Part shown: piece after piece, positions 1 through 8,026 of the stretch
Layout: every line of letters begins with the position of its first letter
Position numbering within the stretch: the first letter of the stretch is position 1
DNA from: Rossellomorea aquimaris
GTDB lineage: Bacteria; Bacillota; Bacilli; Bacillales; Bacillaceae_B
Assembly: GCF_008180865.1 (NCBI RefSeq)
Contig: NZ_VTEX01000005.1
Span: 186,001-250,000, forward strand
Length of the DNA stretch: 64,000 bases
Direction: 5' to 3'
Program-made: the position numbers and the translations under genes
Notes under the pieces: model-generated
Told to the model about the DNA's origin: nothing
Database searches by the model: none
The model's input: the letters and a program-made list of their open reading frames with translations, nothing else

Positions 1-51
1 ACGATCATGATTTTCAAAACGGTATCCTCCAAAATGTCCGATTTAAAATAG
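1..51 (+). CDS. C-terminal tail of an upstream gene, possibly a BceS-type sensor kinase (partial)
   Basis: Frame 1 is open from the window edge to a TAG at 49-51 and gives a 16-residue tail (TIMIFKTVSSKMSDLK). bceAB operons are usually preceded by bceRS on the same strand, so this may be the end of the sensor kinase. Too little is present to prove it; the identity is an inference from position. Confidence 0.3.
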   Translation, partial: TIMIFKTVSSKMSDLK

Positions 52-107
52 ATAATTGCTTATTCTCTTACTTATACTATAGAAAATGACGGCGGAATGC
101 ATTATCC

Positions 108-121
108 TGACAAAAATGTAA
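108..121 (+). promoter_or_regulatory. Putative BceR-type response regulator binding site
   Basis: TGACAAAAATGTAA fits the BceR-like consensus TNACA-N4-TGTAA exactly. It lies 33 bases upstream of the putative -35 box of the transporter operon, the usual place for this activator site. A looser copy (TTACA-N7-TGTAA) occurs at about 165-181. Confidence 0.6.
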
Positions 122-154
122 GGTTGGAAACCTGATCTGTAAGGTAGAAGTCGA

Positions 155-184
155 TTGATATCTTTTACAATGAAACTGTAAGAT
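155..184 (+). promoter_or_regulatory. Putative sigma-A promoter of the bceAB operon
   Basis: TTGATA at 155-160 and TAAGAT at 179-184 are separated by 18 bases. They lie between the BceR-like site and the ribosome binding site GGAGG (about 202-206). Confidence 0.5.
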
Positions 185-214
185 ACAATATAGCTTCATA
201 TGGAGGATAACTAA

Positions 215-271
215 ATGAGTGCAATCTTAAAAGCAAACTAATTAAAAAAGATATATGGTGCCAAGGGAAAT
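215..271 (+). other. Original 5' end of bceA with in-frame TAA at codon 9
   Basis: ATG 215-217 follows GGAGG at an ideal distance. The frame reads MSAILKAN, stop (239-241), LKKIYGAKGNLY and then runs without a break into the ATPase reading at 272. The residues after the stop are typical BceA N-terminal sequence, so a single C-to-T change (CAA to TAA) explains the break. Confidence 0.8.
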
Positions 272-982
272 TTGTACACAGCACTAGAAGAAATCGATCT
301 TGAGGTATCAAAGGGTGAATTCGTCGGCATTATGGGGCCCTCCGGAGCCGGGAAGTCCACACTGTTAAATATCCTGGCAACGATTGATCAGCCAACTTCC
401 GGCGATCTATTCATTGATGGAGAAAGCATTCTTCATATGAAGGAAGATGAAGTTTCTTCATTCCGACGGGATAAGCTGGGGTTTATCTTCCAGGATTACA
501 ACCTGTTAGACACACTTACGGTGAAGGAAAATATCCTGCTGCCACTGGCCTTGGCAAAAATGAATGTAAAAGAGCTTGAAGCCAAAGTCCATCAAGTAAC
601 AGGAAAATTCGGGATACAGTCCATATTAGAAAAATACTCCTACCAGATTTCAGGCGGTCAAAAACAGCGTACAGCAGCCGCTCGGGCAATCGTTGCCAAT
701 CCAAGTCTTGTATTGGCGGATGAGCCTACAGGAGCTTTGGATTCTAAGTCGGCAACCGATTTATTGGAAAGCTTAAAAGAATTGAGTGAACAGGATGCAG
801 CGACCATTTTAATGGTTACGCATGATGCCTTTGCAGCAAGTTACTGTCAGCGTGTTCTATTTATCAAGGACGGCAGGCTTTTCACAGAACTGGTGAAAGG
901 AAAAGAATCACGGAAAGAATTCTTCAATAAAATAATGGATGTATTGTCTGCCATTGGAGGTGGAATACATGACTCTATTTAG
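272..982 (+). CDS. bceA: BceA-type ABC transporter ATPase, 5' end interrupted by a stop codon
   Basis: ATPase of a peptide-antibiotic resistance exporter (bacitracin/lantibiotic type) working with the next gene. Visible motifs: Walker A GPSGAGKST (residues 22-30 of this reading), a Q-loop in FQDYN, signature ISGGQKQR, Walker B LVLADEPTGALDS and a switch His in MVTHD. The natural start should be ATG 215, which has GGAGG upstream, but codon 9 of that frame (239-241) is TAA where CAA would encode the Gln expected in the family. What remains starts at TTG 272 with only a weak AAGGGAAA upstream. It would lack about 19 residues, including the A-loop Tyr that stacks on adenine. The gene is therefore either newly inactivated, poorly expressed, or affected by a sequencing error. 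The 3' end overlaps the permease gene. Confidence 0.85.
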   Translation: MYTALEEIDLEVSKGEFVGIMGPSGAGKSTLLNILATIDQPTSGDLFIDGESILHMKEDEVSSFRRDKLGFIFQDYNLLDTLTVKENILLPLALAKMNVKELEAKVHQVTGKFGIQSILEKYSYQISGGQKQRTAAARAIVANPSLVLADEPTGALDSKSATDLLESLKELSEQDAATILMVTHDAFAASYCQRVLFIKDGRLFTELVKGKESRKEFFNKIMDVLSAIGGGIHDSI

Positions 983-2894
983 TCTGGCCAAAAAGAATAT
1001 AAGAGGAAATTTCAGCAGTTACCTCGTTTACTTTATTTCACTTGTTTTCAGTATGGTCATTTACTTTACCTTCGTTTCGCTTCAATACAGTGAGAAAATA
1101 CAGGAAAATATTCTTCTCTCTGACACGATGAACTTTATGTTCATGGCTGCCTCTTTCGTTTTAATCATTTTTGCAGCTGTCTTCATTATCTACTCCAACT
1201 CATTCTTTATGAGAAATCGGAAGAGAGAAGTCGGACTCTATTCGATGTTGGGGTTGAAAAAGAAGACCATTGGCAGAATGTTGTTTTATGAGAATCTTAT
1301 TATGGGAGTTCTTTCATTGGCGGTAGGGATTCTTTTCGGAACTATTTTATCAAAATTATTCTCGATGATCTTGATCCATCTCATGGGCTCAACATCTGAG
1401 ATCGATTTCGGATTTTCACTAGAAGCCATCGCACAAACGGCGCTTGTATTCATGGTGATCATCCTGTTCACTTCTATCCAAGGGTACCGCTTGATCTATC
1501 GATTCAAATTAATAGAATTATTTAATGCAGCAAAAAAAGGAGAGCAGCAACCAAAAGCCTCCCTAATCTCAAGTATTATCGGAGTAATCTTGCTTGCCAT
1601 CAGTTATTGGCTGATTTTGAGACCGTTTCCCGAAGAAATGACCATCGAATATATCCAATTAAATTACGGTACGGCTTTAATCATCCTTATCATAGGGACG
1701 CACCTATTCTTCAGGTCCGTCACCGTCTCATTGTTAAAACTGACGCAAAAAAAGAAAGGCTATTATTATAAAGGGACAAATCTAATAGAAACAGCTCAAT
1801 TGATCTTCCGCCTAAGAGGAAATGCACGCACATTCACACTCATTGCTATCTTAAGTGCTGCAACCATCAGCTTCTTCGGGGCAACATACGGCGGATACTA
1901 CGGAAATGCCCGACAATCAGAAGAAGATGTTCCATTCAGTTATTCGCATTTATCAAAAGGAGAAACATTTGATACAAAGATTGAAAAAATCATCAAGGAT
2001 GATCGGCAACACCCAGTGAAGGCCCAGCTCACCATACCTGTGGTGACAGCGAAAGGAGACCTCTCCTTTTCCCTGGATTACCTCACTGATCCGATTAAAA
2101 TCATTTCAGAAGAATCGTTTAATTCAGTTTCATCAGCACTGGACCGTGAAGATACGGTTTCACTTCGTGGCAATGAGGCAGCTGTGATTAAACCGCGTCT
2201 GACAAAGTTCACGGATGATGATTTTCAGGGTGAAACGATTAATCTGGAGCTGCCTGCCATTGGCGAAAAGCTGAAAATGATTGATATGGTTGAAGGCAAT
2301 GTCCTTCCCTTTGACTACCCTGATTTTTTCGTAGTAGTAAGCAACGATAAGTTTGAAGAATTCGCCAGCGAATCTGCTCCACTGGTGTATAAAGCGTATG
2401 AAGTGGTTGATGAAAAAGCAACTGTGGAAACGTCAAAGGAATTAAACAGCTTGTTTGGAGAAGATTTTCAGGCATCCTCAACCTATTATCTTGAATATAA
2501 AGAAGGTAAAGAAGGTAACGCCCTCAACCTCTTTATTATGGGATTCTTAGGACTGGTTTTCCTGGCCGCAACAGGAAGCATCATTTATTTCAAACAGCTG
2601 ACAGAAGCTAATGAAGTAAAACCTCAATACGATATATTAAGGAAGGTGGGGGTCAGCAGGAAAGAAGTCTCAAAGTCCATTAAAAAGCAAACGCTTTTCA
2701 TCTTCGGCTTACCATTATTAGTTGGTATAATACACGGTTCCGCTATTTTACATTTTACAAGCAACTTTATGTCAAACTTGATAGGCGCTAACATGTTCGT
2801 TCCAATGCTGACTGCTATGCTTGCCTTCATTGTTATTTATCTTCTTTATTATATTTTGACTGTTAAGACGTATAACCGGATAGTAAATAAATAA
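969..2894 (+). CDS. bceB: BceB-type ABC transporter permease
   Basis: Large permease of the BceAB family (641 aa from ATG 969). The family has ten membrane helices and a large extracellular domain that senses the antibiotic and signals to the BceS kinase. The reading begins MTLFSLAKKNIRGNF, the usual family start. FtsX-like helical groups lie at both ends, with a hydrophilic segment in the middle (about residues 320-520). ATG 969 is preferred over the in-frame ATG 939 because GGAGGTGG lies just before it and it fits the family N-terminus. It overlaps bceA by 14 bases, so translation is probably coupled. The gene is intact, in contrast to its ATPase partner. Confidence 0.88.
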   Translation: MTLFSLAKKNIRGNFSSYLVYFISLVFSMVIYFTFVSLQYSEKIQENILLSDTMNFMFMAASFVLIIFAAVFIIYSNSFFMRNRKREVGLYSMLGLKKKTIGRMLFYENLIMGVLSLAVGILFGTILSKLFSMILIHLMGSTSEIDFGFSLEAIAQTALVFMVIILFTSIQGYRLIYRFKLIELFNAAKKGEQQPKASLISSIIGVILLAISYWLILRPFPEEMTIEYIQLNYGTALIILIIGTHLFFRSVTVSLLKLTQKKKGYYYKGTNLIETAQLIFRLRGNARTFTLIAILSAATISFFGATYGGYYGNARQSEEDVPFSYSHLSKGETFDTKIEKIIKDDRQHPVKAQLTIPVVTAKGDLSFSLDYLTDPIKIISEESFNSVSSALDREDTVSLRGNEAAVIKPRLTKFTDDDFQGETINLELPAIGEKLKMIDMVEGNVLPFDYPDFFVVVSNDKFEEFASESAPLVYKAYEVVDEKATVETSKELNSLFGEDFQASSTYYLEYKEGKEGNALNLFIMGFLGLVFLAATGSIIYFKQLTEANEVKPQYDILRKVGVSRKEVSKSIKKQTLFIFGLPLLVGIIHGSAILHFTSNFMSNLIGANMFVPMLTAMLAFIVIYLLYYILTVKTYNRIVNK

Positions 2895-2931
2895 GAAGAG
2901 AACACCTCCACTGGGGTGTTCTCTTCTTATT
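2890..2931 (+). terminator. Rho-independent terminator of bceAB
   Basis: Perfect 17-bp stem (2890-2906 with 2915-2931) and an 8-base loop. It includes the bceB stop codon and can act on both strands. Confidence 0.85.
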
Positions 2932-2939
2932 TCTCCTTT

Positions 2940-3400
2940 GAAGATACTTAAAATTCATTGATTTATGTACCAAGGGCTAATCTCCGGTTAAATGTAGAAC
3001 ACACTATTACTGTGGAATTAGGCTATAATTTCTTAACAATCGTGCCAGTGGAGCATGGACTTGACAACAACTTATGATGGTGGAGAACTTTTTTGAAGGG
3101 ACTGATACATGCGTCTATTACCCCTTTATCGGCTTTTTCAATATCTTCTCCCTCTAGATGCTGATAGCTTGATTACTTCTACACCCTTTTTTGTGGTGTC
3201 AGAAGGTAACTCAGCACTAGGTGTGGGGGTAACACCGATCCCGGACATTCTAGTAGAGACAGGTTTTCTTACTAACAGTTTTGATGTTTCGCTTCTTAGC
3301 ACCCGCCCCGAGGAGTTTGCTGCAGCGATTGCGGCACCAATCATTCCTAGGCTAGGGATATCTCCGGATAACAGAACTATCAGAATAGTATTATAACTTT
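2940..3400 (+). other. Gene-poor decayed stretch with short coding-like pieces
   Basis: No intact gene is convincing here. Short pieces on the + strand read like protein but are broken by stops: one ends LDNNL at about 3076, and a 95-codon open frame at 3109-3396 contains GVGVTPIPDILVETG. I do not recognise a family. Together with the adjacent xapX remnant this looks like genes in decay. Confidence 0.3.
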
Positions 3401-3431
3401 GTTGTCACAGGTATGATAGATAAATAGGCTT

Positions 3432-3560
3432 TACATCCAAAATAAATACCAAGATCATCCCACACCAGATAAAGTTGGTGGTGCTGGAATCGGAAGTTCA
3501 GTCAATCCAAATAAAAAGCCAATCAGTAAACCAGCAAAACAGCTAACATAACTTAATATG
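3432..3560 (-). pseudogene. XapX-domain (DUF1427) protein remnant
   Basis: On the minus strand the frame reads FAGLLIGFLFGLTELPIPAP followed by PTLSGVG and a stop. This is the signature of the small XapX membrane proteins (two helices joined by an LPIPAPP motif). The rest of the second helix (GMILVFILDVK) continues in another frame, so there is a frameshift near 3458-3464. The usual start is also displaced: GGTGAGG ACA ATG is in the wrong frame. Hence a small decayed membrane protein gene. Confidence 0.6.
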
Positions 3561-3605
3561 CCACATTGTCCTCACCTTCTTCTAAAGTGTGACAAAAGTA
3601 CTTAG

Positions 3606-4196
3606 TCACTCTGTATTAAGTTTTCGAAGCTCCCAAGCAATATGCGCACTTTCCTCTAATTCTTCTAATGCAAAAAATGCTTCCATGATACTTTTTCCCG
3701 GCACTACCGGACCGTGATGGCTCAACAGCCATCCATCACTTGAATGTACGCGTCTTTCAAAAACGTGAAACAGTTCTGTACTGCCGGGTTTTTCATAAGG
3801 AATTAAGCCGACTGTTCCCAGTTTCATTTTCAGGTATGGAGTATGATCCGGCATACAATCTGATTCATTAAGGCCAGGCAGACAACTCCAGAGCACACTA
3901 TACGTGCTGTGCACATGAAGAACTGCACCCGTATCCGGTTGTGCTTTGTATACCGATAAATGCAACGGCCATTCTTTGCTTGGTTTTGTTTCATCATATT
4001 GGACGCCATCCATGTCCAGTACAGCAAACTCATCCGGTTTCAGATTTCCAAAGCATGTACCAGTAGCAGTCACATATATCTTGCCTTCATGCAGAAAACT
4101 CAGGTTCGCGACACTCCCGGTTGCTTTACCGCGTTGAAAGAGGCTTTTGGCAGCCCAAATAGCATCTTTAATCTTTTGATCTAATGTTTGCTCCAT
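3606..4196 (-). CDS. Class II aldolase/adducin-family decarboxylase, OtnC-like
   Basis: Zn-dependent class II aldolase-fold protein (196 aa from ATG 4196; GTG 4205 is also possible). Metal ligands are recognisable in VLHVHSTYS and the later SHHGP segment. Relatives include L-fuculose-phosphate aldolase and the 3-oxo-tetronate 4-phosphate decarboxylase OtnC, which releases CO2 to give dihydroxyacetone phosphate. The adjoining OtnK-like kinase and hydroxyacid dehydrogenase favour the OtnC role. It is the last gene of the long leftward operon. I see no strong terminator after it, only the decayed DNA at 2.9-3.6 kb. Confidence 0.75.
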   Translation of the reverse strand: MEQTLDQKIKDAIWAAKSLFQRGKATGSVANLSFLHEGKIYVTATGTCFGNLKPDEFAVLDMDGVQYDETKPSKEWPLHLSVYKAQPDTGAVLHVHSTYSVLWSCLPGLNESDCMPDHTPYLKMKLGTVGLIPYEKPGSTELFHVFERRVHSSDGWLLSHHGPVVPGKSIMEAFFALEELEESAHIAWELRKLNTE

Positions 4197-4212
4197 ATTT
4201 TCCACTTCTCTC

Positions 4213-5448
4213 TTATGTTAAAGATAAGGCTTGAAGGAAGAAATCAGATTGTCCAAAGTTTCCACTTTTAAACACCATTCGGATACGCTTATCTTCTATT
4301 GGTATCATGACAGGTACTCCTGGTGAAATACTATCTCCAATATGATATCCCTTGTATCCAAGCCTTTTTGCCACCGCTCCACTCGTTTCTCCGCCTGCAA
4401 CAATGATTCTGTGAAACCCGGCTTGAACAGCAAGTTCTGCTAAATCCGCCGTTGCTTTTTCTAATCTTCCTGCAACTTCTTCTTTCCCTTGTTGCTGAAT
4501 ATCCCGTACCTTCTCAGGTGTGTCACTGCTGTATACCAGGATTGATTCTTCTTTGTTTTGAGAGATCACATCCCAAATCTTCTCGACAGATTCTTCACCT
4601 GAAATCAATTTAAGAGGATCCATGAAGTAGGCTTTACCACCTGATCTTTGATATTCTGTAATCTGGTTACGAGTGGCTTCACTGCAGCTTCCTGCTAATA
4701 ATAACGCTGGTGAATCTGATCGCTCAAAGCCATTCGCTTCCGCATTTTCCTTATACATTTTCGCCAATGGATAGGCAAGGCCGCTGCCGCCGGTAATGAG
4801 TTTGAGTCCTCCAAAAACCTGGACCAGCTTTTCCGCGTCTTCTTCTTTCTCGTAATCCGGGATAATATAAAAATGCGATTGCTTATTTTGTGCTGCTATT
4901 CTTGTAATCTCCTCATTTACTTCTTCCTTGTATAAAGTGTCTGACATTTTCACACTGGGAAATTTGCTTTGCGCATCCATTAAATGAACCAGATCACAAT
5001 CCCACATTGGCGTAAGCGGATGATCCTTCATAGGACTCTTATCGAGTGGAACTCCATTAACATATAAACATCCTTCTTTAACAATACGTCCATTTACCGG
5101 AAGTGCAGGACAAAGAATCGTATAAGGAACGTCCAGCTCTTCCATTACAGCATCACAAATCGGGCCGATATTCCCCTCAGGTGTCGAATCAAATGTGGAG
5201 CAATATTTTATATAAAACTGTTGGGCACCTTGCTCTTTTAACCAGGCTATCGCCTCGAGCGAATCTTTGACAGCGTCTTTTGGATTTTGAGTACGTGTTT
5301 TTAAGGCAATGACACATACTTCTGCTTTTGGAGCCTCATCAATTTTAGGTATTCCAGTGTATAAAACTGTACTAAGTCCGCCTTTCACAAAGAAAGAAGC
5401 GATGTCACTGGCACCGGTAAAATCATCTGCAATAACACCAAAGCGCAA
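4213..5448 (-). CDS. otnK: Four-carbon acid sugar kinase (DUF1537 family), OtnK-like
   Basis: ATP-dependent kinase of the DUF1537 family (about 411 aa). Members phosphorylate 3-oxo-tetronates or related acids at C4. The N-terminus RFGVIADDFTGASDIASFF carries the family motif ADDFTGA. The C-terminal nucleotide-binding half holds AGGETSGAV and the terminal KSGNFG. I favour TTG 5448 over GTG 5457 because GGGGGG lies 8 bases before the TTG and the protein then begins at the usual family position. It sits between the dehydrogenase and the decarboxylase, the same grouping as in characterised L-threonate/D-erythronate loci. The exact substrate is unknown. Confidence 0.8.
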   Translation of the reverse strand: MRFGVIADDFTGASDIASFFVKGGLSTVLYTGIPKIDEAPKAEVCVIALKTRTQNPKDAVKDSLEAIAWLKEQGAQQFYIKYCSTFDSTPEGNIGPICDAVMEELDVPYTILCPALPVNGRIVKEGCLYVNGVPLDKSPMKDHPLTPMWDCDLVHLMDAQSKFPSVKMSDTLYKEEVNEEITRIAAQNKQSHFYIIPDYEKEEDAEKLVQVFGGLKLITGGSGLAYPLAKMYKENAEANGFERSDSPALLLAGSCSEATRNQITEYQRSGGKAYFMDPLKLISGEESVEKIWDVISQNKEESILVYSSDTPEKVRDIQQQGKEEVAGRLEKATADLAELAVQAGFHRIIVAGGETSGAVAKRLGYKGYHIGDSISPGVPVMIPIEDKRIRMVFKSGNFGQSDFFLQALSLT

Positions 5449-5479
5449 TTGATTCACCCCCCTGCTATGTTTTTATGTA

Positions 5480-6409
5480 CTACTTTACCAATTCAGCTTC
5501 TGCTTCTTGATAGCTCTTGTTCCGTACCTTTACACCCAACAAATCTTCAAAATAACAAATCATGGCATGCTTGTAGAAATCGCCTTGTCCGTTTTGTAAG
5601 GCAAGTTGATACGTTTGCATCGTTCCACTCAACGTTGGCAGTGGAATCTGATATTTCATTAACACTTCATTCATGCTTTCCATGTCTTTATAGGCTCTTT
5701 CAAGTGAAAAACTATGTTCAAAATCCCCTTCTAACACCTTAGGAATCAATGTTTTTGAAGCAAAACTGGATCCAGTTGCCGTCATTAATACATCACCGAG
5801 CTTCTCTGGATCCAAACCAAGCTTCACTCCAACCGGTAATAATTCACTAAAGCTTGCACAACAAATATTTAATACACAGTTATTAATCATCTTCGTCAGT
5901 TGACCAGCCCCGTTTTCACCCATATAGAGTATTTGTTTCCCCATCCGGTTAAGCATAGGTTTTATTGTATTAAATAGTTCTTCATTTCCGCCGCACATGA
6001 TTGTAAGTGTTCCTTCGATCGTTGTTCTCGGATGACCGGAAATAGGGCAATCCATATAGTCAATTCCATTCTCTTTGCAGGTTTCTGCGATTTCTACTGC
6101 ACCTAAATAACTTATTGTGCTGAAATCAACAATTTTCTGTCCTGGCTCCATATGTTTAAGTAAACCGTTTTCTCCGACTATAACCTTTTTTACAATCTCT
6201 AAGTCCGGCAGGCAGAGAAAGATATAATCACTATCTGCTGTATCCAGAATATTGGTTGTAGTGTTAATCCCTTGTGTATTGAATTGCTCTAATGCAGTTG
6301 GATTTGCATCACAGACGAGATACTCATACTCACCTTCTTTTTCGCCTTTTGCAAGATTTAATGCCATACCGGTGCCCATTACGCCTAATCCAATAAAACT
6401 TACTTTCAT
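5480..6409 (-). CDS. NAD(P)-dependent beta-hydroxyacid dehydrogenase, LtnD-like
   Basis: 309-aa 3-hydroxyisobutyrate dehydrogenase family enzyme. It has a Rossmann nucleotide motif GLGVMGTGMA at the N-terminus, the substrate-binding segment DCPISGHP, and the catalytic-Lys helix GAGQLTKMINN. The family oxidises beta-hydroxyacids. Next to an OtnK-like kinase and an OtnC-like decarboxylase, its likely job is tetronate (threonate/erythronate-type) 2-oxidation as in LtnD. AAAGGAG lies just before ATG 6409. Tartronate semialdehyde reductase or 3-hydroxyisobutyrate dehydrogenase are less likely here. Confidence 0.75.
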   Translation of the reverse strand: MKVSFIGLGVMGTGMALNLAKGEKEGEYEYLVCDANPTALEQFNTQGINTTTNILDTADSDYIFLCLPDLEIVKKVIVGENGLLKHMEPGQKIVDFSTISYLGAVEIAETCKENGIDYMDCPISGHPRTTIEGTLTIMCGGNEELFNTIKPMLNRMGKQILYMGENGAGQLTKMINNCVLNICCASFSELLPVGVKLGLDPEKLGDVLMTATGSSFASKTLIPKVLEGDFEHSFSLERAYKDMESMNEVLMKYQIPLPTLSGTMQTYQLALQNGQGDFYKHAMICYFEDLLGVKVRNKSYQEAEAELVK

Positions 6410-6489
6410 TGAAATCTCTCCTTTTTCTTTGAAATTATTTCAAGGGCTAAAAAACGAAGAAGTACTGTATTTTTTGTTTTTTTCTGTAA

Positions 6490-7158
6490 CTAAGCGTTTA
6501 CTTTATCCCGTTCTAATGCACTGATCACCACTTTTACCGCTTCTTTCGGACTTGTTAACACCGGGAGTCCCAATGTACTCGTTTCACCTTCTGCACATGC
6601 TTGTGTAATCTGGGCAAGAATGATGACTTCACATCCTCTTTTTTGCAATTCCGCTGCCGCAAGACGATTAAGCTGATTATGTTCTTCCTCATTGCCAGCC
6701 TTCAATTTTGTCATAGCCTGCGTAGTGATTTCTGTATCTACCTCAATTTCTTTCCTCAATTCCTTGGCAAGCTTCTCTAATTGGGCTTTTGTGGCTGGTC
6801 CGGATGGTGCAGTCGTTGCAACGACGCCTATCTTTGAATAAGTAGTAACTGCCTTTTCTAACATCGGACGATCTACTGCAAAGATCGGTACTGATATAAA
6901 TGGCTTAACAGAATCCACTACAGGGGTCAGGACGGTACATGCTACAATAATCGCATCCACTCCCGCTTCCTGTGCTTTACTGGCCATATTGATAAAATCC
7001 CGATATAATTTATCATCGATTCCATTGATTTGGTTCGCATGATACTGGATATTCTCATCAACAAAGTTTAAGACCGTTACTTCCGGTGCCAGTCGTTTGA
7101 AGGCTGCATTTAAAGGTGGTACAGCATTACAAGTTGCATGTATAATACCAATTTTCAT
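6490..7158 (-). CDS. Asp/Glu/hydantoin racemase superfamily protein with a single canonical Cys
   Basis: 222-aa protein of the racemase superfamily (two similar half-domains). The first catalytic Cys is present (Cys74 in VACTVLTP). The second, normally in a GC[TA] turn, is replaced: the site reads ILAQITQA with Gln183. True two-base racemases need both Cys; superfamily members with one Cys act as decarboxylases, isomerases or one-base epimerases. It sits directly upstream of the tetronate-type genes, where the characterised pathways use an unrelated isomerase (OtnI) that I do not find here. It may therefore supply that isomerisation or epimerisation (inference). GAGGAG precedes ATG 7158. Confidence 0.7.
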   Translation of the reverse strand: MKIGIIHATCNAVPPLNAAFKRLAPEVTVLNFVDENIQYHANQINGIDDKLYRDFINMASKAQEAGVDAIIVACTVLTPVVDSVKPFISVPIFAVDRPMLEKAVTTYSKIGVVATTAPSGPATKAQLEKLAKELRKEIEVDTEITTQAMTKLKAGNEEEHNQLNRLAAAELQKRGCEVIILAQITQACAEGETSTLGLPVLTSPKEAVKVVISALERDKVNA

Positions 7159-7198
7159 ATCGATTCTCCTCTATTCATTAGTCATTAGAGAGTTCCTT

Positions 7199-8026
7199 TT
7201 ATAGAGTGACCTTTACCTTACCTGAAGTTTTTTTTAGCACATTAATCATTTGATTGATATCTAATACTTTTTCATTGACATTTAATGTATTGCATAACCG
7301 GCTGATATGAGGCTGTTTTAACATCGCTTCTTCCAGGACACCATGGTTCCAGAAAACATCTTGCTTATGACTATCCTGAACGACTCTTTTATTTGCCATC
7401 ACGATGACACGTTCAAAGTTGTTCACGACAAATTCCATATCATGTGTAATGGTAATGATCGTTTTCCCTTCTTGAACTAATGAATCAATAATGTACCCCA
7501 GTCTTTTAATGGCCAGGGAGTCTTGTCCGGCCGTTGGCTCGTCTAAGATAATCGTATCTGTATCCATTGCAATGACCGAGGCAATGGTGACAAATTTCTT
7601 CATGGAATAAGGCAAGTTATACGGATGTATATCCAAGAATGGCACGATTCCTGTCAATTCTGCTGCCTTCATTACGTTTTCTTCAATCTTCTGCTCTGAA
7701 AATCCAAGGTTTTTAGGTCCGAACCTAATTTCACTTTTTACAGTTTCGTGAAAAATTTGATCATCAGGGTTTTGAAAGACATATCCCACTTTTTTGGATA
7801 TCTGAGCTGTTGTGTAATCTTTTGTATTCAACCCATCAATGATCACATCACCTTGAGTTGGCTTTGTTAATCCATTCATCATTTTCACTGTTGTGGTTTT
7901 CCCGGCACCATTTTGTCCAACAATGGCTACTGATTCACCCTTTTCGAACGACATGCTGACGTTTTCAACCGCTTTAAAACCATTGGGATAACAATAGGTA
8001 ACATCATTTAAAGTTAAATAGCTCAT
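7199..8026 (-). CDS. ecfA: ECF transporter ATPase with degenerate signature motif
   Basis: ATP-binding subunit of an energy-coupling-factor vitamin/nutrient importer (275 aa from ATG 8026, with GGGGTG upstream). Walker A GQNGAGKTT, Q-loop FQNPDDQ, Walker B TIILDEPTAGQDS and switch His ITHD are intact. The LSGGQ signature is replaced by PYSMKKF, so the ATP site that uses this signature may be weak. The start overlaps the stop of the second ATPase gene by 4 bases (ATGA), so the two are co-translated and probably form an EcfA:EcfA' heterodimer. Confidence 0.85.
   Translation of the reverse strand: MSYLTLNDVTYCYPNGFKAVENVSMSFEKGESVAIVGQNGAGKTTTVKMMNGLTKPTQGDVIIDGLNTKDYTTAQISKKVGYVFQNPDDQIFHETVKSEIRFGPKNLGFSEQKIEENVMKAAELTGIVPFLDIHPYNLPYSMKKFVTIASVIAMDTDTIILDEPTAGQDSLAIKRLGYIIDSLVQEGKTIITITHDMEFVVNNFERVIVMANKRVVQDSHKQDVFWNHGVLEEAMLKQPHISRLCNTLNVNEKVLDINQMINVLKKTSGKVKVTL

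Noticed and set aside
3138..3344. 68-codon minus-strand frame opposite the 3109-3396 frame
   Set aside because: No ribosome site, no family resemblance; lies in decayed DNA.
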